From assembly GCF_022539665.2 (NCBI RefSeq), contig NC_081339.1, positions 4,334,517-4,398,516 of the forward strand: 64,000 nt of DNA, written 5' to 3'. Positions 48,051 through 62,494 of this stretch are shown one piece after another (within the stretch, counting starts at the first letter, position 1; each line of letters begins with the position of its first letter). Source of the DNA: Daphnia carinata. Taxonomy: Eukaryota; Arthropoda; Branchiopoda; Diplostraca; Daphniidae. The notes beneath the pieces are model-generated. The model did no database searches. It was not told the origin of the DNA and saw only the letters and a program-made list of their open reading frames with translations. The position numbers and the translations under genes are program-made.

Positions 48051-48860
48051 TTAGAGGTGCATTCCATCAACGGATAACATCACCGTATATCCGCCATGAC
48101 ACTTGCCTCTTTTACCTTCCATATCTTCCACGAAAATCTTGAGCTGCAGCGGCAATGGATACCTAGAAAGTTTTTAATGCTCGTCTGACTATAAAGAAGG
48201 ATCGTGTGTACAAAACAACACGCAAATGTCTCATCATTGTCTTTTCTCTTTACTTTTGACGAGCGTCTAACACAGCCGCGATTGCATCTGCCAAGTTTTC
48301 TGCTTCTATAGAAGCGCCAATCTTAATGCAAAAAGCTTTTAAACATATTTTTGTTAAATGATTTAACCGTCAGTCCCAGTTTGGTAAATCATCTTTCAAA
48401 CGTCCAGCAATGGCTTCCATCAAAGAGTAGGCGCGGTCACGAATTGGCGGCACATCACATAAAATTTAAAAAAATGAAGTTTAAAACAAAAATAAAACTA
48501 TTATTAATAGTTGATTGAGTACTTGCGAGTCATCAGTTATTGATCGTTTTTCTTGAAGAAGGGAAAACAGCGCTCCTTATTTAAGTTGGTTTCCTACATC
48601 TTGTGATTCTGCACTTTTGAGGATCCGGCGAACACAGCTTTCACTCGGCGTATGAATCCGTGTATAGGTAGCACCTTATATTGCGGGGTGACGTCGGTTC
48701 CTTTGATTATGCTAATTCATCATCAGAAAAATTGTGTACCTGAAACACACACGACCATCATCGTGGAAGTATGCCAATGGACCGTGATCTCACTTTAAAC
48801 GATTTCAGTAGGTAGATTTAATTGTCCTTTTCGTCACGGGTACTGGAACCTAAAAACAAA
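48051..48860 (-). pseudogene. Decayed multi-exon gene trace, minus strand
   Basis: Several pieces look coding on the minus strand. 48254-48321 reads IGASIEAENLADAIAAVLDARQ and joins in phase through a GT-AG intron to 48051-48162 (KYPLPLQLKIFVEDM, then KCHGGYTVMLSVDGMHL and a stop). Upstream pieces read RDRAYSLMEAIAGRLKDDL (about 48380-48460), ALFSLLQEKRSITDD (about 48540-48580) and GPLAYFHDDGRVCF (about 48755-48795), but with stop codons between or after them. The family is not recognised. It is either a decaying gene or a divergent gene whose exons I have mis-set. Confidence 0.35.
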
Positions 48861-51800
48861 AGAAAAAATTCTTGAAATTTTTTTTTTATTCTAAAATATT
48901 TCATTAGATGCTTGACCGTGAACGGGATGTATGGCGAATAGAAATTGTTACTCTACAATGAAACATACAATTTAAGAGAATTTTAATTTAAGTAGATCGT
49001 GAGTTTTGCCTTTTTTCTTTTTACGGGAGGCCATTTTTATACAGCAATGAAGTTTGACAATACAAGGGACATGTTTTCTCCTTTTTTTATGCTTTGTATA
49101 TATGTCGCCTAAATATTATTCCAGAAAAGATTACTACCACGACGAGAAAAGGACGCCAAAGAAAATCAAAATTTTAAATGATTCGAAAGGACGGAGTAAC
49201 TTAATTGCACTGCTCGTTATTTCTTCTTTGTTTCGTTTTTTAATTAAAGAAAAACTCTCACACAGATTACAAATTCCCAATGCAAGTTTCCGTTTTAACA
49301 ATGTCAATTGGACTTTATGTTATCGGTCACCAAAAAAAAAAAGTCCCTTCGGACTAATTTCGGTTACATTTGGTCACGTCGCCTCCCATGGAGGTTGAAC
49401 GTATTCTAAAGGCCTTGATATTTACCTATGTATGCAGTTGGCAAACAAAATTACTTACCCACTTTCGATTTCATTTTTTCTTGAGGTTTTTGAATTTATC
49501 CAAGTTTGGCGCGAGGCCAAGTCACCAGCAAGTCTGGCGAGCATTTGCCAGTGATGCATTACGGTTTCTTTTTAGCCGAAACAACTTTAATCGGTTAGTA
49601 ATCTATGCTGGTTGATATAGAACTATGCACATATTCAGATGAGGCTAGGCTCTAAAATCAGACTGTATTTCTCTGAAATCTATTTATATTTGTGGCTGGG
49701 CTGCTTGCCGAATTCAGTGGAAAGACAGATCGAACAGGTGCGGCTGATAAATAGGCATGAAACATTAGCAGACGCTTTTTGGCCTATGCGTAGTTGCAAA
49801 TATTTGTTAATTTGTAAAAGAAATTTTTCTTTTTATTTTATATGCGCGAAGAACTGAGGAGGAACTGGAACTTTCAACCTACAAAAAATTTAGGTCAATA
49901 GAGCAGCAAAATTCTTTATATGGACTTGATGCGTGTAGGGTAATTACTGTAGCAAGAGGACAAAGAAATTCTTTATGGACTTTTGAAGGGGAATGAGGTT
50001 CAAATTATAATATTGCTAAAGTATGCAAGAAAAAACTCGATAAAACCACAATTGCCTTGCCGCCCCGCCAATTTTTGGCTTTTACACTTTGTGTGTTCGT
50101 TTTTCCCACGAACGACATTACAGCATAACATTTACTTACACTTTTTTTCTTTCATAAACAGTTCAATCAATGATTTCTTTTTTGGAGGTCAGGAATAACA
50201 ACGGGTACCATTACGTGCACTTGAAATTTAACATTTTTGTACCGAAAAGAAAATGAGATTTCAGCAGGAAAAAAATGGAAAACGCATTACGTATAGCTGC
50301 AGGGTATGTAGCTCAAGATAAACGAAGGCAATCAACTTGATGAGATGCCCCGACAAAAAATGGAAAATGATGACGGCTTTTTTTATATGTATATTTTAGA
50401 TCTACCTCCAGGTGCGTTGGGACAATTTCACAAAAACATAAACAAGTACAATTATTTTGAAACTTCTCCATTGCTATCTGCCATCTAGCGGTCACATTAA
50501 TAACTTCTAGTAATTGTTTTTCCTCGTTTTTTTTTTTTACTTTTGAATGAAATTTGTTGTGAATGGAATATAATTGCACGTCTGCACACTATAAGGAAGA
50601 AACTGAGCATGCAAGACAATCGTCAGTCAATTGAAAACTATAAATAAACAAAAAGTTTTATTGATCGGCAAAAAATTAAAATGCGACACACATATCCAAA
50701 CACACGGGCCAAATGAATAATAAATAAATAATTTAAATAAATCGTTTATTTTCACAAGGGTGTGGATACAATCAAAATTCTTAGCAAAAATAATAATTTT
50801 ATTAAGATAACAAAAAAGAAAGGAAGATTTAATGCCGTAAAAAAACGACCTGTAATGAATTTCGTCTCATTTCCCAAGATTTTCTAAAACGATAAAAATA
50901 GTTGCGTGCATTTTCCGTATTAGATACTGCGGCCACTTATAATCTCATCCGTGTAGCGGATATTACAAACCAGATACATACATCCTTAATGCAACAACAC
51001 GCTTATGATGCGGAAGTTTGGCCGTCATCCTTTAGCTAGGCCTCGTTATTACTTAAAACATAAATATATATTGTGATTAAAAGACATCAAAGTGCAAGAG
51101 GAGATTCGCATTATGGATGGTGAACCCTCCAAAACTTTAAAACTAATTAAATTTACATTTTCTCATTTAAAGTTTATTCCCCCCGAAATTCTAATAAAAT
51201 GGTGCCTTACATTTCTTAGAACAATCATCGATACGTTAACACGGTCTATTAGGGTGGTCTACGCTCTCCGTTTCTAAACAATTGAAATAATAAAAGAAAA
51301 AAGGTACACATAAATGCAGCTATAACAATCGTCATCAAATTACAAAGCGAGTTTTTTTATTTTCAAAAAAAAAAAAAATATTTTCCTTAACTCTCAGGGA
51401 TTTTTCTTGGTTTTTTTTTAACGACAACCCCAACCTTACGTACAATTCAAAAGTAAATTGCCAGTTGGCACGGCATATCCCTCCTCCGTATATCCTATAC
51501 AACATTTTTTATTTCAAATTTTATACAAGCGACGCGAGCTGAACAAAAAAAAAAGAATAACATTTTTCTTATTATACATTTCTGGAATTTTCTGGAATAC
51601 ACGAATGTAAAAAGGTGGACCATTTATAGAGACATTCCACGTTTGTAGTTAGTTTCTAGCGTTTATTAGAACAACTGGTTGACGTAAGCGATGCCGAAAT
51701 GTAGCCATGATTTGTAAGAACGAAATGCCAGCCATTGTGCAATGTCAAGATTAGTCACGATTTTATAGCTCTTTTTTTTTTCTATTATCAGAGTTAAATA

Positions 51801-54800
51801 GACGTACAATAATAACAAGGTTATGTACACATCTATTGTATACTCGCTCTGTTAGAAAGGGAATAAGAATGCATGTCTACTAGACAGATCTGCACAAAAG
51901 ACTGGAAGATGCCAGCGCTTTTGTTCGAGCAGGATGTTCATTGGTCGTCTCTGTGTATATATCATCAACATAATAGGGACATGGCATACACATTATCAAA
52001 AGAATACATAAAAGACATGCTCTCCTGAATTCAAAAATGCGCACAGCGCGGAAGGGAAACAGGAAGTTGTGCATGTTGGAAATAATCTTTTTTGAGCAAC
52101 AACAACATGGTCCTATAAATATAAGTTTGCACAGGTATCTATTATCTAGCTCGTTGCTTTTGTGTGTCTACATATCGTCCTATAATAAATAGATATGCAG
52201 GATCAAAACTCACTGATTGGCTACTATCCGCCATAGTCGACATTGACGGGCAGGCCCGGTCATTATTCAAATACATTGTATTGGACAGTTCTTTTTTTCT
52301 TTTCAGGGGACAACAAGTATTGTCTTACTGCTATAACATTATATATTGTAAAAGAAAAACAAAGAAGATTCGAAAGGAAAAAAAGTTCTGAAAAATGGTT
52401 TTTCAAACGGATATTTTTGATCAATGGTTTTTTGTTTTGGACTGGGGACAGTTCTTCAGAAGCGATAAGAGTTTGTTCGCTCCATATGATACGTTATATA
52501 TATATATACAAAATGATATCGATCTTTTAAGGAGTTTTCCCGTTTAGTGATGAATGATGCACGCCATCCTGTAGGCCTATACGTCCCCACCTTTTCCCCC
52601 CCTTGTCAGACATCTTTAGGAGGACATCTCTTGTGCAATCCTTAAAAACGAAAAGACACATCATCTGTTTTTTGTTTTGTTTTCCTCGTTTTTCTGAGAA
52701 CACAAGCGTTTCAGTAGCCATTGGTTGTGTGTTTTTCATTTTTAATATAAAAAGCTATTTAGATTATCACTGTGGGAAAATTTAAAAACGAAACAGTTTT
52801 GCTTTTTATATGAGACAAAAAAAGTCATTAGCCACTAGTCTAAAGTGGATGGACTTTTGAAGCCTATAATCACACATCAGTTTTCTTCTTTTTTTTGTCT
52901 GTATTATATATTATAATATTTAACTCGTAAGGCTTTTTGATATCCCCCCCATTTTTGTTGGGTTGTCAAGGCAACCAACGTGTGTAATACTATTAAGTTG
53001 AAAGGCCTATTGTTTGTAGAAGAAACACATACGCCACGTAGACACGCCATTGAGCTGTATATTTACCTGAATGGTCCTTAAATATGCTAAATATTACATA
53101 CGTACATATACACAGTGACCCCTTATAAAAGCAATTCTTCTTACGTATAGTTTCGTCCCTTTTTTCCGATCCTACGTTATATAAAAGTTAATTATGTATA
53201 TACGACTATCTTTAATCGTCAATTTTAATGTATTTAATATAAGGCTTCTTATGTAAGGGCGTACAGGCCTATACGTGTGGTTCTTAAGTTTCTTTTGGGT
53301 TCTTTTAATTGGTTGAAACGGTAATAATACGATTATTAGCGGATTAGATAGTCACATTGGTGTAAGGTCAAATTACATCAATTAAGCCTTTTATTATCAG
53401 CACAAATATTTAGTCTAGGTCTGTATCTAATAAATCCAAAAGAAAACAAATACATTTTCGTGTGTTTACCTGGAGGTAAAAGAAGACAAATTAAAATTGT
53501 TCCAGCTGTTGCCTGTAAATTCAGAAACGTAAAAACAAAGCATAGAAAGAAAAACCGACAAAAATGATTAGATTTCTGTTGGGCTCCCCCTATCCGGATG
53601 AGACAGATGTTTACGCGCCATCCGGTTCTCTACACACACCAGTTCGTATATAACTCAACAGACGCAATAACATTATGGTTAGAAAAAAAAGTGAACCTTC
53701 TGTCTATTTTAGATCCACATCTAAACGGTCAAACGATACTCATCTCCAAGGTTCTTTTACACACACAGAGAGAGCAATTAATATTGTAGACACCAGCAGC
53801 AGTTTTTCAAAACTCTTATGTATATACGGATATAGAGAAACAAAAGAGGGTAGAAACAAAAAATAGAACTGTGCAATAGCTCCTGCGGTATATAATTGAT
53901 GCTGTCTTATGATTTGATGGATTCTCCCGCTTCACAAACATGTTTCTATATGCGCCGTGAAAAAGCCCAGCAGTTCTATATAGGAAAAGGAGACGGACAG
54001 ACTTTCATGCACATTTTTTTTTATTTTTTAAATTCTTATTATAGAAACTGTGGGGGAAAGAAATTGGATGTGTGATATAGCCGTTTTTGTTGGTAAGTTT
54101 CGTTTGTTCCAGACCAAACACGCCCACCTCGTTCATCAAACGGTTGGGGGAAAAAAAAAAGTTTTTCTTTCTTGTGTATTTCCTTTTTTTTTAACATTTA
54201 TTTCTTTGTTGGTAGATGAGTTTCTGTTCCCCAAGTCTGTGTACACTGACACTTGATAAAAATGTGCAAGCTAGAAAGTTTCTGGAATATAACACACGTA
54301 AATCATGCGGATATTTAAACCAAAAAGAAAACTCTTGCAGAATTTTCTTTTGGCGTGAATCGAATTCCAGGTATATTTCTCTATTCTAACCCGAGTTTGT
54401 GGTTTTTAATTACGTCTATATTTGAATAATGAGGCGACTGTGTGGCGTTTGGAAAAAATGGAAGAAGATCGTGGGAAAAGATCAGTTTCCTTGAAATCTT
54501 TTTTGTTTCTTGAGGTGAGACACACAGAGCAAGAAGCTGTGTTAAGACGATAGGAGAACATGTTGTTTAGACAACAGAAGCATTCAAAAAAGGAGGAAAA
54601 AAAATCTAAGCAGCAACAAAAGAAACTTGATGGGTGCCTGATGGAGGGGCTGAGCGCCAATATGGCGCTTCCATTTCTTTTTTTAAATCATTTCTTTCTA
54701 GATAAAAAAACGAAATAAAGTCGAACCTTTTGAGAAAAATGACTTAAGGAAGTGACCGTGATGAATGTTGTATATAATCAGCTTATTAATATGTTTGATG

Positions 54801-57800
54801 ATTATTTAAGCCCTCTTTTTTTGTGAATTAAAGAAACACGACTCGTAATGACGACGAAATACAAAGTTATTCGATATGGCCGTTGGATTTCGTTGACTGA
54901 AACGCATTTGACAAACCCCACAATCTTATTATTTCTCAACAGAATCATTGAGTTTTATACTATTGTTGAAATCCATCAACTAAATCCGGTAGTTTACTAC
55001 TGTACAAGTCGACACTATCGAAAAAGGAAGAACAAAAAGTAGAAAACGTTTTTTGAAAAGCAAAAAAAATGTTTAAAATGAAAGGAGGATGTAACCTGGG
55101 CCGAGTTTTCTTTCTTTTTTTCAGGTTATAGCTGATGGGATCCCCCCCTGATGTGAGGCTGATGAAAACGTCAAGACAATGACCTGCTGGCATGACGGAT
55201 GACTTGACGCTTGACACAAACAACTGCAACAACACAAAAAGCCAGCAAGACAAGGAAAAACGGAGAGATACTTTTGCTGCTGTTCTATGGGCTCGGATGA
55301 TCGCTCAAAACTAGCAGCCATTTTTCTTTTTTAACTCAAGAACAAAAAATTGTCTGTGGTAAATGATAAAAAAGAGGGAACGGCAACAATGTTTTCCCCA
55401 ATAATATTGAGTTCTTTTTAGAGTTGATTAGATTAGAATGAGTTTTGCATCCTGCAGTAGCACGATCGTCGTCATTACGTTGAACCGGCGCTATGGTCTA
55501 GAAGATTTTCCCTCCAAAAATAGAAGTGGATAAACAAAGAAGGCATGAAATCCGGTAATTAAATATCGTTTTATTTGACATAACACGTTTCTATATGAAA
55601 GGAGAGACAACAATAAGCGGTAAAGAGTTTTTAAAAAGTTATTATTGTTGCATGCTAACGGCAATCGAAGTAATTCGAAAATGAATGAAACGAGCAATTC
55701 GTTGTGGCGTTGCCAAACGTCGTGGGAAAAATCTGCAAAACTATTTAATAAAAAAAATTGATTAATCTGTTGTCCAATAAATATTTTTACACTGTACTCA
55801 TTTCAGAAAAAGGAAATTTTGAAAACGAGTTCGAAAATTCGTCTATGCAATAAATTCAGATCAACGTTTGCAATTTGATAGTTCAGTCACAGCGACGCAG
55901 TTACGTGCATCGGTTAACCGTTTAATTTTGAAAAAAACAAGATAATACAGAAAATTGCATGATTTATGTTATTACAAAACCGTTATAAAAATTTCACCTT
56001 TTTTTTTTCAAGAGTAATAATTGGAAATGGTTATTGGTGCATGAGCCCATATTCAAAGAATATTCAAGCTATTTGCACATGTTGCGGCATCTCATTATGC
56101 GTATTCAGATAAAGCGTTGACTCATTTAAAAAGAAATGTCGATTATTATATTATACAACTTGTACGTTACTGATGATACATAAACCAATGGCATCTCACG
56201 ATGCAACGCTCGTGGCGTAGTCGAGCGTGACTATGGGAAGTATATTTTCAAATTTATCCAATGGCGTCGGTATGTGTTGGACCGATGCGCCAATGAATGG
56301 TGGAATTGATGAGAACCCAACGTTATTTATACCAATTTAAATGGTTTTTTTTTTTTTTAATTTCACAAAGGCAACGCCGCGTTCATTTTATTCTTCTTAA
56401 TACTCGTAACATCAATGACTGATTTATACGAACCGCGAAACCTTTCGACCTTCTTGATGTGAAACGAAAAAAATCTAAGGTGGAAAGAAATTTGTTTTTC
56501 TAATAACCGGTTTATCTAATTTTGATTGTATTTAAAAAGAACCATAAGAAAAAGAATTTTGTTTAAATGTCAAGGGAAAAATGGTCTCACAACTCGCACG
56601 AAGAAACTTTTATTCAGTTTGATAAATTGATTCATTCCTTTGATGCATGTATACATTTCCGTACACACGTGCAACTATTGCGTTATGGTTGTGGCGTCAT
56701 CAGTGTTATTGCTTATCCAACAAATAACAAAAAAAAAAAGAACTTTTGGAAGGAATGAAAATGGAGGTGGGCGTGTATGTTGCCATATTTTTTCAAATAA
56801 ATTTAACGTGAGAACAAAAACAAAAAAAAAGAGCGCGTGAAATGAAACATGAGAATTTCCGATGTTTCTAATGTAATTTTTCGATACTAGTATAAAAGGT
56901 AATAATAAAAGATGAGTATTTTTTTTTTTCAAAAAAGGCACGTACTTTTTTTTTCTTTCTTTATAAAAAGAAGAAGAAAAAATGATTAGATATTGTCCTT
57001 CCGGCACCGTCTGCTGAGCCCCGGCAAGAGCCGAGCGCGCTAATTGGTAAATGGGCGTTTTCCAATTAAGAGAGAGAGAACCCCAACTCTCTTTTCTCTG
57101 CTGGAAAGGTGTACATAAAAAGAAAAATACATTTCCCTAAGAAACTGATGGCGGCAAGGCGCTTTTATTTTAGCGCTCTATTGCACGATGCACTTTCAAA
57201 AAAGAAAAAAGATTCTCGAGCTGCATTTCCGAGAGGGTGGGTGGTTGTCGATCGGTATCGAATGATTGAACGAAATACTCATCCATCACTCACCACCGCA
57301 AAAGCTGATGGTAAGATGTTTTTTTTTTCTCATTAAAAACGTGTTGAACACTGTTTTTAATTGTAAAATGAACTATGTCCAGGAACTCTATTTACGCGGT
57401 TCTGTTTTTTTTTTTTTTTTACTTCATTTACCTATTTTTTCAAAATAATTATTCCTTTTTTTTGTCTGGCATTGGCTGTATTACGCAGGCCTATACTGAC
57501 GCATGCACCAAGCTTTAGAAATCCAGGCTTATAACAAGCTTTCCAGGCATCATTAATCTTCTTTTCGCCATTCGCAATGTTCATATCGAAAAATAGGTTG
57601 AAATATAAAAAAAACGAGACATTTGTTTTGGCCCGTCTCATTTGTCTTCAATAGTGCAATAAAGCTAACCCCCCTGTGCGACATAGCGTCTAATCTGTGA
57701 TGCGAAACAAACATTGGCCTGACCACCCAGTATGCCAGCGAAGCGGACCGAACGTTGGTCGTTAAATTGCTCTTTTATTTGCTGGCCAGCAACTCTTGCG

Positions 57801-58479
57801 CATCATCAACCAGTTATGCCCGATAGGCAAACATATGTGTTGTTTAACTGCTCTCTATATAGTCAATACACATAGTTTTTAGACGGAAGAATAGGAAACA
57901 ATGGAAAGGTCTGGCCAAAAAAGGAACATCCACCTACGGCTGGGATTTTTAAACGACTTTTTATCCGGATATCCGGACTAATGTTTAAAACCTATCCGTT
58001 TTTATCTGTCCACAGTCTAAATGTGCATCGATTTTGACAGTTACAACGAACCCCTGGGTCACGAGGGGTGACCAATGACCGTGATGGTCCAGGTCCATCA
58101 GCTGTTTTGCCTCTTTCCCACTTTGAAGTATCTCGTCATTTTCTATCCCTTCTAATTAAAAAAACAAATAATTTTGCCGATTGCACTAAAAAGTTATTGA
58201 ATCGAACGGAAGGCCCGAAAAACTTGTCGGTAGAGGGCGACAAGCGGCGACGACATTTGTTTGCCGCTGCGTGATCGATGGCTGCACAAAGTCATAGCAG
58301 CAGATTGGGGGGAAATTCATAGATCTCAGCTCACACCAGGTGGCGTTCTTTTTTTATTCCTTTCTTTTTTTCTGGTTAAAGAAAAGTTATTTTTCTCGTC
58401 GAATAAAACAAGTCATCTTGTCTTGTGTGTTACTGTGTGTGTATAATAAATCGGTAGCGGAACGATACGCGCCAGAACA
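48861..58479. other. Long AT-rich region without recognised genes
   Basis: Nearly 10 kb rich in A/T homopolymers, with TATATA runs such as 52494-52507. No exon series or RNA gene could be identified by eye. It could be intergenic regulatory DNA or intron/UTR of a flanking gene; a CTCF-like motif lies at 50480-50491. Confidence 0.35.
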
Positions 58480-58563
58480 ATGGCTGCCGTAACAGAAGAC
58501 AAGCCCAATCATCATTTCATATCCATCACTTTGTCAAGTTTCTCTGCGTCTACCATCGAAAAG
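58480..58563 (+). CDS. Possible first coding exon (partial)
   Basis: AACAATGGCTGCC is a good start context. 28 open codons (MAAVTEDKPNHHF, then ISITLSSFSASTIEK) end at AAAAG|GTAAAAC, a usable donor in phase 0. No matching downstream exon was identified. It may be an alternative first exon of the gene beginning at 61.3-62.5 kb, or chance. Confidence 0.25.
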
Positions 58564-61340
58564 GTAAAACTTTTTTTTTTTTTTTTCTTTTACCTCGGCT
58601 TTTTTTTTTATAATCAGACGTGTGTGTAATACTTGAGCCTATTCGATGGAATATGTTAAAGAAAAAGTTGGGTTCGGAGTGGCACGCGCCTGTGTGCCAT
58701 CAGAAGTTTTCTGGACACGTGGTCGTGCCCTTTCTTTACCTATTTATCACGTAGAATCAAACGTTTGGTTGCCAATCATGAATAATTTTGTATTCATACT
58801 TTTATTTTAATTTCTGATGAAACACGTTTTGGTTTTTAGGACATTTCCGTTGTGTAAACATCTGTTCCCTAGAGGGATGGTTCCACATTGGAAAACTTGA
58901 ATAAGTTTGTTTTTCTTTCTTTAATCGACTAGAAAAATATGCACGTTAATCCTCACTCAAGGACAAAAAGTCTTTTTTTTCTCTTCTAAAAAGGGAACAT
59001 TTTCATGTAAATTGTGTTGTTGACTAAGCTCTGAATTCCCTAGACGCATACATTTGGGAGGAAGGGTGAGCTTTTGTTTTAGAACAACGGCGGCCATCAT
59101 GGATTTCGCAATTTTGCCACCCACAAAAAGGGTTGAAATCGACCTTGACACATGCAAAAGTCACCCACCCAAAATTTGTTTTTCCATTAATTTGATTGAC
59201 GTTAAAGAAAATATCCTTAGGCTTCTCGTGATTGCATTTTTTACGACTTAAATATTATTGTGATGATGATGAGACTTTTATAGACGTTTCGTCATTCTAA
59301 TGTCGCTCATTTTCCCACACACACTTGGACCATCTAAATCGTATGTATAACGTTCATTTGTGCCTTGCAGCTCAGTCCGTATGGAGGTGACATTTTCAGC
59401 GCCACGTTAGTCGTTTTTTTTTTCTTTAACATGTTCCATTTCTGTGTGTGTATATTTTACAAGTTAGCCAGGTTATGTTGACCACCGGTGAGATGTAGGG
59501 AATTTATGCGACAATAAACACCTTAGGATATTTTTTAAAATTCACAGCTGATCGACGAGATTTGTCGTAACAAAAATGCCATTTTTTTTTGTATTGTTGT
59601 AAATCTTAATGACATTTACTAATATTTAGGCTTAACAAAAAAGAATGGTTAATCTTTTAATCTGATTAGGATGACAGTAGTAAGTTGTGATTATGGAGGG
59701 ACACCACAGAGAAATGTACCGAACACACACAGAAAACAGCTTTTTTCTTTCCTTTTACGCAACAACAGACATGCAGCGGCAGACGTAATCGAATGTGCGT
59801 AGAAAATAGTTTATGTCCTTACAGTCAACAAACCCTGTATTTAACTTGTAATTGGAAAACTTGTTATTGCCGTTTTTTTATTCGTTCTTGAGGTTTTCTT
59901 CCTCCATTTTTTTCTTTTGCTTTTTAAACTAAAAAAAAATGTTTAAACATTAAGGCGAACGGTTGAATGACAGCCATTACACGATTGACGTTTAATCAAT
60001 TATGGTGAAACGTTGCCTAGTCTAATAAATCAGATCGTGCTGTGGCAATTATACAATAATCCATCTGTGAAAAATCTCATCATCACAAGTTCCATCACGT
60101 AAAGAGATCGTATTATGTATGTATACAGCATCACGCAAATCCATCTAATTAAGACCGCAAAATATCTATTTACCCTTAGGCTGATCGAACGCCCTCTATT
60201 ATACGTAATACAAATTATCTTTTTTTTTTTTTTACAGGAATTATAGCAGCTTATGCATTGCGTGATTCATTCATTAGTGTGTTTTTTTCCCTCGGCCCAT
60301 GCACATGAGCTTTTAGACATTGTGCTTTAATATCGATAATGACTATCGATTGAACTGCTAATATGGCCGCTCATCAGTGGGATTTGGATCTCGGTCTGTG
60401 TGGGGACACACGAAATATGTGGGGGTCTTCAGCATCCTATATATTATAGGCCAATTGATTCGAGTGGTTGTCTCGTTGCGCATCACCAGTAAGCAGAAAG
60501 ATTCCGGATGTTCAGTCTGGAACATCAGTTAAGCAGATGGACAGACCCCTTTTTGCTTGATGGCTGTGCAGCGGTTCGCAGCACGCAATACACGTGGTGG
60601 GGGTGAAGGCAAAGAATTACAAGGTGATTTTCTAAATTCTACTTAACTCAACATTTAATGTTTAGATACGTAATTTGAAGTCGAGGTCTATTGGAACGAG
60701 AAAATGTGATCCATTTTTATTCGATTTCGATCGAATTCTTTTGGGTGTTATGTGTGACACGATTGGCAATTGTTTGTTACGTGCGTAGCCTACGGCGTGT
60801 ATCTCAACAAGAGAGATCATCATCACGAAAGACAAATGTTTGAAGAGAAAAAGAAATTGGCATTGCGTGCAGCGTCTTTTTCTATTCAAAACAGCTGATG
60901 ATGAGCCTCTATTTACACGATTTTCACGTTCAACAAGCAACACATTTGTTTTCTTTTGAAAGTGTCAAATCTCCTAGAAAAACTAAAAGTTCCATTTCCA
61001 CTCTGAGCAACTGAATTGAGAATGAATCAAACTCGAATATTTAACCAACAATTTCAGATTCAATGGCATTCCAAGCATTCTCGTTTGATTTATCTCAACT
61101 TTTTTTTTCTATTAAACACAAGAACCATATCGAAAATGTAATAAAAATAATCGTCTATAGAAAGTTATGCGGCCCGGCGCCATAGAGCACCCGCCGTGCC
61201 AGCCCCTATTTTTCGATATCTATTATTATTGTGAGAAATGAAAAGAAAAAAAAAAAGAACCCCGAAAAAAGAAAAAAAAAGAAAAAGAAAATAAGCAGTC
61301 ATCTTATTTAGCCACGCCTACTTTCCCGCCTTCCATCACT
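58564..61340. other. AT-rich DNA, no gene recognised
   Basis: No supported exon. The composition becomes more GC-rich from about 61160, towards the putative promoter. Confidence 0.4.
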
Positions 61341-62494
61341 GTACAAGGTGCTCAACAATCTCCGCCCACGTCTCCGCCTCTTACGGACGATGGTGGCCGA
61401 ATCCCCGTTGGCCTATTGGTCGTGGTCCATGACAGGAGGAGGTGGCTTGAGGGAGGAGTCGCCTCGGGGATTTGCCGAGGCTGACGAAAAAATTGAAAGA
61501 GAAATAACAAAAAAGAGGAAAGAAGAAAAAGAAGAATAGGAAGGGAGGGATCATCAATCAAGGTGAGTATATAGACTTTTTCTTTTTGTTTTCCTTTTGC
61601 TTGTTCCCTACCTTAAAAACCTACGTGTACTGCCCGCGCTGGCGCTGCTGAGCTGACATCAAAGGGAGGGAAAAAAGGGACGGCAAACAGTTAATGGCCT
61701 CTGCGGCCTCTTGCCGGGTGGAAGGGTTCGCTAACCACTCCGTTGCGCGCGCTCGTTCGCTCCCCCCTTTTTTTTTTGTTATTTTTTACACTGTTTCTTG
61801 TTTAGTTATCTCTCAAGTTCAATTTTAAACGTGCGCTAACACAATGATCTTGAGATTTTGTTTGTGAGAATTTTCAGTGGCCACCTGCAATCCGAAATAT
61901 TCAAGTGTAAAGTGTTTGGTGTGAAAGCAAAAGCATTTGTTCAGGATTGAACGAGTGGCTTTCGACAATAACTGGTCCATGATGCATCACAGCCGGTTAG
62001 AACCCATCAAAAGGTGAAGACGAGAAGACACTCGTTTTTGATTATCAGCAGCTTAAACTCAAGTGGCAACTGTGCAAAGTGTTTTCATCTGTTACAGTTT
62101 TTTTTACGTTATCGGAAAACAAAACAAAAAAAACATTTTTAAGAGACGATTTCTAAACATGTTGGGATTCGGCTGAAAGGAATTTTTGTTTCTAATCAGA
62201 AACTAAAACACGAAAACCAGTTCTCAGTGTGTTCCGTGTCGTGCAGTGCTGTGTGTAAGTGTCAAAGTGTTTTGGTGTGTTGTGCGTGTGTGTATTTTTC
62301 TGTGGAATATATTTCGATTCATACCAGCCCCTTCCAGCACTCATCACCAGTGCGTAATCGACAAAATAAAAGTGCCCCTGAGTGTTTTTTTTGTGTTCTA
62401 TTCAATTTACCTACGCCAGTTGAAATTCGAAAAAAAAAATGAATCAACTAGGCACCGTTTACGCCACCAAGCGTCGGCGTCGCAACGGCAAAAG
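61341..62494 (+). CDS. 5' UTR and first coding exon of a nuclear protein gene (partial)
   Basis: A non-coding first exon likely ends at the strong donor CAAG|GTGAGT (61562/61563). A second exon starts after TTTTCAG at 61878. Its long leader is rich in GTGTG and CAGTG words, as in leaders of arthropod regulatory genes. The coding part is 62439-62494: MNQLGTVYATKRRRRNGK, ending AAAAG|GTAAAA in phase 2, with an A-run before the ATG as a favourable start context. KRRRR is a candidate nuclear localisation signal. The rest of the gene lies to the right of the window, so the family cannot be named. Confidence 0.5.

Noticed and set aside
49054-49398. 114-codon plus-strand frame
   Set aside because: Lys/Phe/Leu-rich composition expected from AT-rich DNA; no motif or splice structure.
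55121-55321. 66-codon minus-strand frame with CCCSCLC
   Set aside because: Good start context but no splice partner, no recognised domain and no supporting neighbour.
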